Part shown: in pieces, positions 19,491 to 26,008 of the stretch
Position numbering within the stretch: position 1 is the stretch's first letter
Layout of the letters: every line of letters starts with the position of its first letter
Translations under genes and position numbers: made by a program
Assembly (NCBI GenBank): GCA_009663005.1
Contig: VIGQ01001365.1
Span: forward strand, 1-26,008
Direction: 5' to 3'
Length of the DNA: 26,008 nt
Source: Actinidia chinensis
Taxonomy: Eukaryota > Streptophyta > Magnoliopsida > Ericales > Actinidiaceae
The notes under the pieces: model-generated
The model's database searches: none
What the model was told of the DNA's origin: nothing
The model's input: only the letters and a program-made list of their open reading frames with translations

Positions 19491-20374
19491 TAGTAAGCAA
19501 TGACATCAAAATCAGATTTAAATTCACCCTGCAACCACCTAAAAGTCAAGCTCTCATTTACCTCTCTAAGGTATTATATTTGTCAGTACTCAGGTATACC
19601 GATGTAAATCTGGTTGCGGGCAAAATGGTACCTGTACAGGAGACGAACATAATCACAAGGTAACACGCTTCGTTAATGAATTAAGTCAAGCTGCTCATTT
19701 GCGATTTTTCTAACAATTGAAATATTCTCGTACCGATTGTTTAAAAATAACAAAAATCCACCCAATATATATTTATATATGGCAGAAAAATATAATTACT
19801 TTCCCCAGACACGTATCTTCTCTCCTCGTGGTAAAACTGATCGTATATCAAGATATTGAAGAAAAGTAACAACCATCTGTGCACTAAATATTAGTCAAGT
19901 TATGATAATGTCTTGTCAACCAATCTGATAGGCGCTTCTCTGTCTCCAACCTTGCATTTTTTTTTTGCCGATATAATTGTGGCAATTGACATCACCACCC
20001 CTCATGTCATGGTTAACTGCTCCAACTTCGCTACTAAATCGTTTGCCAACTTGGTCGTACACTATTAAATCGGGTGACATGGGACGGATGCCTCCAAAAT
20101 TTTTCATACAACAGGACAAGTAAATTCTTTTATGCATATGTTTTGCTAAGCGATCAATATTCATCATATTCTTGAACCCTCTAAGCTCTGCGTCTCTCTC
20201 TATCCTAGAGAATAACCAATCAATTAAGTATTTAATTTACCATAACAGAAATAAAAAAATATCACTACACAACACTATCGGAATTTATCATAACAGAACA
20301 TTACCGACAGCTATGCACACCATCTGATGAGATAGTAAAGTCGAAACTTTCATAGTACTGATAATGAGAGATCA
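19491..20374. other. Noncoding stretch; possible 3' region of the minus-strand unit
   Basis: Lies downstream, on the minus strand, of the stop at 20375. The minus open frame 19916-20167 has no splice context or recognised domain. It may be 3' untranslated or intergenic sequence. Confidence 0.35.
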
Positions 20375-21277
20375 TCAGAAGGGAACAAAAACAAGAACAG
20401 GGCCTTGCAAAGGAAATACGGTTACGAAATCCGGCATATGAGCAATTTCGTTCAGCGTAGATTCCATAATGATCCTGCAAAGTTCACAATTGTCAGAGAA
20501 TAATTTAGACAAAACTAGTTTCAAATCATTTGTTTCTTCCTCCAATCAGAGCAACTAGCTATGTTTGGTTCGTTGGAATGAAAAACGATGATTTCATGGA
20601 ATGCCGTCGAATGTTTTGGGTTCGTCAGAAATTCCGGAATGAGCATCTAAATTGAATACTCATTCCTTAAAATTTTCCTCCATTTTAAGAATGGTGATTC
20701 CCTAATACCCACCCATCCCACTCAGATTAAAAAAATCTGCCTTTTCTTCATGACTCTATCAACATTTTTTAAAAAGAGTTTTTTTTTTCCTTTTACAAAA
20801 AACTGTTTTTCCAGAAAATAAATAAAAAACAATTTTTTCAAAAACAAAGTTTTTGCGAAGAACAGTTTTTCTGTTTACAGCTTTTTTGTGTTTTCTGTTT
20901 CTGTTTTTTGAAAACAAGTTTTCGTTTACATTTTTTTTGTTGAGAAACTGCTTTTTGGTATTTTTTTTTGCGGCTTTCTGAATCAGATATTCCTTATTAC
21001 TAGCTTTATTAAGTATCAATATCATCGAGTAGAAGTAACAGAACATTTTTGGCTAAAATACGTCATCTTCTGATGCATGCTACATAGCCATTGTCCTTAA
21101 ATTGCCTGATATTGATGATCTACCTTTTCGACATTATCAAAGCTGAAAGTTGCATGAAATAACAATTCTTGAACTAAGGTTATCATGCCCGTCGATGTGC
21201 CACTGATTAGTCCGACTCACCTATCAAGCAATTACCCTTCAGGTGGCCTGATCTGGGGCGATATTCCCCAGGAAGAA
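20375..21277 (-). CDS. Candidate spliced small ORF (exons 21221-21277, 21124-21142, 20375-20474)
   Basis: On the minus strand three blocks are bounded by canonical splice sites. The acceptor TTTCAAACAG precedes 21277, with donor TTGATAG/GTGAGT after 21221. The acceptor AACTTTCAG precedes 21142, with donor CGAAAAG/GTAGAT after 21124. The acceptor CTTTGCAG precedes 20474. Introns are 78 and 649 bp. One frame runs through all three: LPGEYRPRSGHLKGNCLI, then ALIMSKR, then a final exon with STLNEIAHMPDFVTVFPLQG, ending at TGA at 20375-20377 (57 residues). An ATG at 21155 would also start a 43-residue product if the middle exon extends upstream. No domain or signal peptide was recognised. It could be a small protein, the end of a decayed gene, or an ORF in a noncoding RNA. 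The large intron seems to hold a MITE remnant. Confidence 0.3.
20565..20725. mobile_element. MITE-like remnant inside the candidate intron
   Basis: Starts 'gctatgtttggttcgttgg' and contains alternating 'ggaatga', 'catggaatg', 'actcattcc' and 'gaatggtgattcc' words. This self-complementary vocabulary is common in 'TGTTTGG'-type plant MITEs. No matching right terminus was found, so it is truncated or misidentified. Confidence 0.35.
20761..20990. repeat. A/T-rich quasi-palindromic tract with repeated 'aaaacagttttt'
   Basis: Words such as 'aaaaactgttttt', 'gaacagtttttctg' and 'gagaaactgcttttt' recur in both orientations over 230 bp, making a foldback-prone, low-complexity segment. The minus open frame across it is Lys/Asn-rich and compositional only. 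Confidence 0.5.
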
Positions 21278-21452
21278 CTGTTTGAAAGACACAAAAGAAA
21301 CACACATTATATACGGGTGCACCAAAACAGGTGGAACTCGCTAACAACTGCTAAACTTTATCAGAAACTCTCAAACCTGATCATATTTTGCATCCTTCTG
21401 AGATTCGCCTTGCCAGGTTTAGCAGATCAATTGCCCAGCGTCATCTAAGTAC

Positions 21453-22000
21453 AATGGACGTCCCATCCCCTGCTTATAAAGAAAGGGTATCTCATTAAGG
21501 ACAATGCTCTAACTTAAACATTCAACAGAGATAGTGCACCACATAAATTTTAGCAGAGACAGCATAAGGATCTAAACACACAAAATATAGAGCTCAAGCA
21601 TAGCATATTAGGCCCCCATGAGCGATGCATATAGAAACTATATTGCTTTAACTTGAGATACCTTAACATATAGCCAGAATCGTTAAAAATAAAAAACAAA
21701 AACACCACATATATTGACAGTATAATACATCCAATTAACTGAAACTAGTTATATAATCTGTTGCTAGTATGCCTATACGAAAATCTACCTTTCTTTTAGC
21801 CTTTTCCGGTTTCCGGAATATACAAAATAGAATTTAGGATCAACAAAGGCATTAATTGGTACAAGATATATGGTTTGTCACACAAGTTTGGATGTGCTTG
21901 ATTGAAGATGCATGTTTTAGATGATTAGGGCATGAACAGGAGTAATTGCGGTAGTATGTTGTGTGTGTGTGTGTGTGTGAGAGAGAGAGCGAGAGAGAGA
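21453..22000 (-). other. Possible 5' leader exons of the minus-strand unit
   Basis: Downstream of the TATA box, a first exon could run from about 22000 to a donor after 21789 (GAAAG then GTAGAT). A next small exon could start at 21469 (acceptor TATAAGCAG). If that exon ends at 21453 (GTACTT donor), a single frame would connect all five blocks, but that 17 bp exon and its donor are weak. The first block has several short upstream open frames (for example ATGCCC then TAA). Confidence 0.2.
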
Positions 22001-22012
22001 GAGAGAGAGAGA
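21961..22012. repeat. Compound microsatellite (GT)9 followed by (GA)n
   Basis: Nine GT units are followed by about 17 GA units with one C interruption. On the minus strand this is a CT-then-CA run just below a TATA box, a common position in plant 5' leaders. Length is likely polymorphic between individuals. Confidence 0.95.
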
Positions 22013-22029
22013 TAAAACGCCTTGTAATT

Positions 22030-22040
22030 CTATATATAGG
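22030..22040 (-). promoter_or_regulatory. TATA box, minus strand
   Basis: The minus strand reads CCTATATATAG. Plant transcription usually begins 25-35 bp downstream, which falls at about 22005-21995, inside the CT/CA-rich tract. The strict TATA box plus pyrimidine-rich leader is the best core promoter in the window. It would drive the unit containing the candidate exons at 21277-20375. Confidence 0.45.
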
Positions 22041-22194
22041 CCAAGATTGGTCTGGAGAGTTTTCCCATGTGTCCATGCTTCAAACTCTCGCTACTTATTG
22101 CTAATTTCCCAAGGTAATGATCCCTCTCATTATTATTATCTTTCTTTATTTCCAAAGACAGAAGTTGGAACATCATTTTTTCCTTTTTTTTTTA

Positions 22195-22620
22195 TGAACT
22201 CGTGTACAACACCTTAACCGACACACCTGGGCTGGGCCGGGAAGTCGTATGAGGCGGAGCTACACGTACGTTTTTGAAGTCGAGCCTTTCCGCAATGGGG
22301 CCTATGGACCAATATGATGATTGGTTTAGAGGGCGGGCGGCCGGCCTACTAACGGGGCACCTTCAATTCTTAAGTAAGAACCCGAACCGTTTCAATTTGG
22401 ACCGGCACCGGTTTCGCACGGTTTCACCCGTGTTGAACCAACAGTTTTTCAATTCTTTTAAAAAAAGACATTTTTTTTCTAGTTACTTAAAAAAAGTAGT
22501 AACGATTTTTTTATGACCTCAAATGGGTTTAGAGGGGTACCAATCAGAACTTGACCGATTGACGGTTCAAACCGTTGAACCGGACGGTCGATTCGGTTTT
22601 TCACAACCAATGTCATAACA
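22195..22620. repeat. GC-rich dispersed-repeat segment with 'gaaccg/cggttc' inverted words
   Basis: 22195-22370 is GC-rich ('gggctgggccgggaagtcg', 'gggcgggcggccggcc'). 22380-22440 and 22555-22605 contain inverted variants of 'gaaccg', 'accggcaccggt' and 'gttgaaccggacggtcg', separated by an A/T-rich middle. This matches the texture of a common plant repeat in which 'ggttcgaaccg' words are arranged as a foldback. Termini were not resolved. Confidence 0.35.
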
Positions 22621-22664
22621 AGTCATCATAGTAGCAATGTTGGCTCCTTAACCATGAATGAGGA

Positions 22665-22880
22665 AACAGTCCCTATAAGATTCAACTTGGAGTCGTTTTT
22701 AAGGCGAGCACTTTACAAACGTTTCCTCCATGCAAAATCCTCAAGTATTTCTCAAGCTATACTCCACTTCTGCCAAGGCAACTCTTCTAATCCAAATTAA
22801 TTCTCCATATCCAATGCCTTATGGCTTTTACTATTTGTTTTCACCCAATCAACAGTCAAATATTTGGACAGTTTAGAACT
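22665..22880. repeat. Dispersed diverged repeat, copy 2 (paralogue of about 7093-7270)
   Basis: Direct-orientation partner of 7093-7270; shared blocks are listed there. It ends near 'caaatatttggac'. Confidence 0.55.
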
Positions 22881-23252
22881 CACTCAATGAGCATCAGGAC
22901 AACTCCGGCAAAGTAAAATTTGGGTCATAATATTTAAGAAGACATCAATGGCAATTATACCACGGTTAAAAATGAATGCAAACATTAAAAACATTCATAT
23001 TTGATCATATTACACCAATAATAATCATTTCGACATTTACATTACTAAAAAAAACACCCTCATATCTATTTTGAAATAAATTAGAAGTTTTGAGGTTTAC
23101 GGACTCCAAATATACATTGTTCTCATTTTAAATAAATTAAGAGTTATGTTTTCCTAAATTTTTGTTTCAATGTGCGTCTAAGATCGCGAAAACTCGTTTG
23201 ATGATTCTGACAATAAAAGAAAACTAGTAGGACATGTTTAATGTAAGTATCT

Positions 23253-23305
23253 GCCACGTGTTAGGAGTGGGTTGACAAATGTCACTATCCGACACGTGTC
23301 CTAGG
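23253..23305. promoter_or_regulatory. Two G-box cores (CACGTG)
   Basis: 'GCCACGTGTT' (from about 23252) and the palindrome 'GACACGTGTC' (23291-23300) lie about 40 bp apart. CACGTG is bound by bHLH and bZIP factors in plants, but with no gene start nearby their use is unproven. They may belong to a repeat. Confidence 0.3.
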
Positions 23306-23339
23306 CACGACCCAACACCTCCTTGGAAGTTTTATGGGG

Positions 23340-23524
23340 CGGATCACCTGTCCCAATGGACTGGGACAGGCCCTGTGCCATTGCCAATGGCACCCTGTCC
23401 ATTTAATAATTTATCAGGGAGGTTTTGTAATTATTAATGAGATGGGCTAAATTACAAAACCGCGCCATCGGTAAATTTACAAATGGACAGGTTGTCCGCC
23501 ATTGACCACTGGCCCAGGTGATCG
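23340..23524. mobile_element. Nested-palindrome foldback element, about 185 bp
   Basis: Inverted pairs nest in order. GATCACCTG (23342-23350) pairs with CAGGTGATC (23515-23523). CCTGTCCATTT (23394-23404) pairs with AAATGGACAGG (23481-23491). GGTTTTGTAATT (23421-23432) pairs with AATTACAAAACC (23450-23461). The left arm also has local hairpins TGTCCCA/TGGGACA (23349-23368) and GTGCCATTG-C-CAATGGCAC (23375-23393). A transcript would form one long hairpin. The pattern suits a foldback MITE; no target duplication or transposase was seen and the family is unassigned. Confidence 0.65.
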
Positions 23525-23879
23525 GAACTATATTTGTGTGCTTCTTAGCATGCAAGAATCCTCTAAAGTTTCAACTAATACAATCCAAAAATCATAGTAG
23601 AACGTAAAAGATGCAAACGGCGAATGACTATGGAATGACCTAATACAATAGTTTAAAATGATACATGCCTTGCAAGACCAGCACTCATTTGGTTGTTTCT
23701 ACATAGACGACCACACATTAGAATTAGATAAAGATCTTCTGATTTTAGACCCCCCCAAAAATAACCGAAGTAACTAGGTGAGTGAAATGCGTGTTCCAAT
23801 AAAAGCTGAACCCTTTTTCCTCTAGCCAAATTTCTTAACGTGTCACATACAAAAGAGAAGACAAATGATCTCTTTCTCA

Positions 23880-24120
23880 TGCCAATTTTGGTCGTTCTCC
23901 TTTTCAGTTCAACTCATTCGTCTTCTTCCCAACCTTTTCTCTATAATCCATTAAAACGCTATCCATTTTTTATATCAATGGCCTTAATATCAATTATCAC
24001 GTTTTAACCTTCGTCATCATTGTTTTCATATCTACTATTGATTTCTTTTGTATATAAATTCGGCAGTGCATGGAAGATAGACACAGAGAGAGAAAATAAT
24101 CTTCTTCTCCTTGTTTTATA
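23880..24120 (+). mobile_element. 3' part of a Ty1/copia 5' LTR
   Basis: The end is fixed by the primer-binding site beginning at 24121. The terminal sequence 'ctccttgttttata' resembles the 'ttgttttaca' end of many copia LTRs with C changed to T, so the canonical CA terminus is mutated. A TATA element (TGTATATAAATTC, about 24049-24062) lies about 65 bp before the end. The 5' boundary and target duplication could not be located; the start given is a rough minimum. Confidence 0.55.
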
Positions 24121-24133
24121 TGGTATCAAGCCA
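24121..24133 (+). other. Primer-binding site, initiator tRNA-Met type
   Basis: TGGTATCAAGCCA matches the initiator-Met tRNA 3' end complement (TGGTATCAGAGCCA) with one base missing. This is where minus-strand DNA synthesis is primed in Ty1/copia elements, and it is directly adjacent to the LTR end. Confidence 0.75.
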
Positions 24134-24149
24134 CACCATTAGATTAACC

Positions 24150-25130
24150 ATGGACCGCGGTGAAGCTTCTTCTACGCGCGGACTAGAAAAACAATCTCCC
24201 ACCCTTTCATATTACCTCGCTTGATAATCCAGGCATACGATTACTCAGGTGCAATTGAAAGAGATAATTATGATGATGGGCTCTTCGATTCGAACAGCTT
24301 TGCGAGCCCGGAAGAAATTTGGGTCGTTGATGGCACCTCAAACAACCTGACGAGAGTCATGGGAGGAGATCTTGCAGATGGTGGACATCAACTCACTGTT
24401 GGTGTCCTGGATCGATACATTGAACCCACGGTTGCGTCCACCATCGTCCCATGTGGAAGTTGTGGAGGACCTCTGGAACGATCTCAAAGAACCGTTTTTC
24501 GGTTACGAATGGGCACGGATACAACAGTTAAAATCAGTCTCTCTGCATGCAACAGAGAAGTTTCTGACTATAATGGAGTACTATGGTCGACTCAGCAATG
24601 TGGGATGAACAGGATTTTGAACAATACCAACCTTCAATGTGGTAAATGCACTTGTCATTTGGCTCGTCTTTGGAGAAGAAACGAGAGGAAGAAAAAGTCC
24701 ACCTCCTTCTTATGGGTTGGACGTAATGTATCGTAACTGCAAGATTCCACATCTTGTGTCTTGGGCCCGCAAGACCCCCCCCCACCAACATGACAAAGTC
24801 TCCTCAATTCTTATCAAGAGAACAGTGAACTCATAGCTTTCGCTGAAAAGATGATCGAGGAAATAATGCTCGCGCTACAAGGACCCGCCCCGATGGCAAA
24901 AAAAATCCAGCCTTCTGTGCCTCATTGTCCCGGACGTTACACTAATCGAACTGCTTCGCTTGTGCGGTTACCCGGAATGGTGGGGTGCAAACCATACGAA
25001 GTGACGGACAGAAGGGGGCAAGCCTCGACAGACAAACAAATACTCGATAGTGGACGTGGCATAGAGGGACACATCGCGCAAACGCTGGGCCCCATGCTAG
25101 CTCTGTCGCTAACAAGTTGGTTGTAGCCAT
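24150..25130 (+). pseudogene. Decayed copia-type gag with zinc knuckle
   Basis: The ATG at 24150 opens a 24-codon frame ending at TGA (24222-24224). Gag coding continues in shifting frames. An N-terminal DNPG-like start lies at 24223, and WVVDGTSN at about 24320. The UBN2-type gag core is readable at 24372-24608 (SLLVSWID, VVEDLWNDLKE, RIQQLKS, IMEYYGRL). A cysteine-containing segment follows (CGKCTCHL, about 24640). The CCHC zinc-knuckle region is at about 24917-24985, where a one-base insertion splits the CxxC, and the following LCGYPEWWG is intact in another frame. In intact elements this protein forms the nucleocapsid. At least five frame changes and several stops mean none is made here. 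Confidence 0.85.
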
Positions 25131-25199
25131 ACGAAATTCCCATTGCCGGATTAATTCAGAACATTGGCAAATCTCTTAAAATTGTTTAGCGATTTCAAA

Positions 25200-25480
25200 A
25201 ACCACAGTGATGACTGGTGAGTCTTTGGATCATTGACCGGACGGGGGCTGCAAATCATATGACCAGGGAAATTGGGAATTTCAACAAAATTTAAAAACAG
25301 AAATTGCTCGTTTCCTGTGGGATTGCCAGATTGGAAAAGCACACTGTGCTACTAAAAGGGGTCTGTTATTCTTGACCAAATTTTTGTTGAAAATGTTCTT
25401 TTTGTTCCTGGACCTTACTTGCAAATTAATTTTGTGTCGCATTAACTGATTTCACAATTGTTTTAAATCCATTCACTATG
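25200..25480 (+). pseudogene. Decayed copia aspartic protease
   Basis: Follows gag without an LTR or a second start, as expected for a single gag-pol. The active-site motif reads IID-R-TGAANHMT near 25231-25263, meaning a DTGA core split by an extra CGG codon (catalytic GAC at 25235-25237). Downstream are the phrases NVLFVPDL-like (about 25390) and CKL, which mark the protease C-terminal half in copia elements. Multiple frame changes and a TAA after GNFNKI show it is dead. Confidence 0.75.
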
Positions 25481-25539
25481 TTATGTGTTATACAAGGACT
25501 GCACTTTTAGGACAGCTTATTGGAGCGGTGAACGACGAG

Positions 25540-25760
25540 ATGGACTCTATTTTTTGAGGGGTGTCCGCGGGTCCGGCATGGACAAACATGGGATTGCGTC
25601 TCTTGATCCTCTGCACAGCGAATTGGTCATCCGTCCCTAAACAAGAACCAAGTTTAGTTCCTGAAGTAAGTGTTAGAAAACCGGAACTAGATTAAATAAA
25701 GTTGCGATGTATGTCAACGGGCAAAGCAAATTAGGAAAAGTTCCTCGCTCCTGTCAGTGA
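25540..25760 (+). pseudogene. Decayed GAG-pre-integrase (integrase zinc-binding) domain
   Basis: Histidine-side sequence (GHPSLNKN-like at about 25625-25655, shifted in frame) is followed by an intact CDVCQRAKQIRKS starting at 25703, the paired cysteines of the HHCC zinc site. This domain helps copia integrase bind element ends. Frame changes and a TAA (about 25693-25695) interrupt it. Confidence 0.8.
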
Positions 25761-26008
25761 AATAATGCCAAGGCTATTTTTGGAACTCGCCATTGTGATT
25801 TTATGGGGTCCTAATTATAGTGGTGCTTCTTCGTATTTTTTGACAATTGTTGTGACTTTTCTCGTGCCGTATGGATTTATTTATTGTTGACAAGAAAGAG
25901 GTTTACTCATTACTTAAAATGTTTTTTTCCTGGTTGAACGACAATTTGGTAAACAAGTTGAAGATGTTCCGAAGTGACAATGGGACGGAATCCATGCCTA
26001 AAACCAAT
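25761..26008 (+). pseudogene. Decayed integrase catalytic core, cut by the window end
   Basis: The first catalytic aspartate lies in HCD (25791-25799); one extra T shifts the next WGP motif out of frame. SYFLTIV (about 25831) follows, and then DFSRAVWIYLL in a shifted frame. The second aspartate is in FRSDNGTE (25967-25990; GAC at 25976-25978). The third catalytic residue (Glu), reverse transcriptase, RNase H and the 3' LTR would lie beyond 26008. Domain order protease-integrase before reverse transcriptase is diagnostic of Ty1/copia rather than Ty3/gypsy. Confidence 0.85.

Noticed and set aside
21185..21448. 87-codon plus-strand frame
   Set aside because: Moderately protein-like, but it lacks a plus-strand promoter and overlaps the minus-strand exon at 21221-21277, which has better splice support. 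It is not fully excluded.
21852..22076. Minus-strand frame with Ser-Leu and His-Thr repeats
   Set aside because: It is a translation of the CT/CA microsatellite and starts upstream of the TATA box.
24534..25143. Minus-strand frames across the copia region
   Set aside because: They are shadows of the plus-strand gag, which has recognisable motifs.

Overview
The window looks like intergenic and gene-edge DNA from a flowering plant nucleus, most likely a eudicot. It is very AT-rich, has GT-AG intron signals, pyrimidine-rich leaders, GA/GT microsatellites and long poly-A/poly-T tracts. It also carries Tourist-type MITEs and a decayed Ty1/copia retrotransposon. No bacterial operons, rRNA or CRISPR arrays are present. 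Most open reading frames here come from base-composition bias, and I could not assign any intact protein-coding gene to a known family.

Layout. Positions 1-9000 are a low-GC region of old, diverged duplications. About 1-334 reappears at about 2555-2886, and about 4736-5340 at about 7345-7966. Between them, about 2970-4660 is a 4-5 copy tandem array with a 390-430 bp unit, whose minus strand carries a decayed exon-like module. A coding-like pseudogene fragment lies on the plus strand at 567-1041. At 8990-10690 the base composition and splice signals suggest the 5' end of a minus-strand gene: a CT-rich leader and first exon at 10314-10678, further exon-like blocks at 10193-10233 and 9966-10097, and one at 9123-9272. 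Its reading frame does not close cleanly, so no product is named.

Positions 10700-20000 are repeat-rich and gene-poor. They hold a C-depleted GGTGG-rich tract (11246-11740), a short GC-rich island of possible organelle origin (11955-12145), a foldback element (12804-12945), degenerate pyrimidine/purine-skewed repeats (13590-14250 and 18940-19490), and three related Tourist-like MITE copies (14727-14984, 16541-16720, 16867-17086). They also hold a short foldback (15701-15836), a tRNA-like SINE head (17304-17420), and a last-exon-like coding fragment (17592-17810). At 20375-22040 a minus-strand transcription unit is plausible: a TATA box, a CT/CA-rich leader, and three short exons that join in one open frame to a stop.

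Positions 22190-26008 hold a GC-rich repeat, a nested-palindrome foldback element (23340-23524), and the 5' part of a Ty1/copia element. The copia part has an LTR end at 24120, a tRNA-iMet primer site at 24121, decayed gag with zinc knuckle, protease, GAG-pre-integrase, and the integrase core up to the window edge. It is riddled with frameshifts and stops. The candidate genes show no functional link to one another; what unifies the region is repeat insertion, local duplication and decay.
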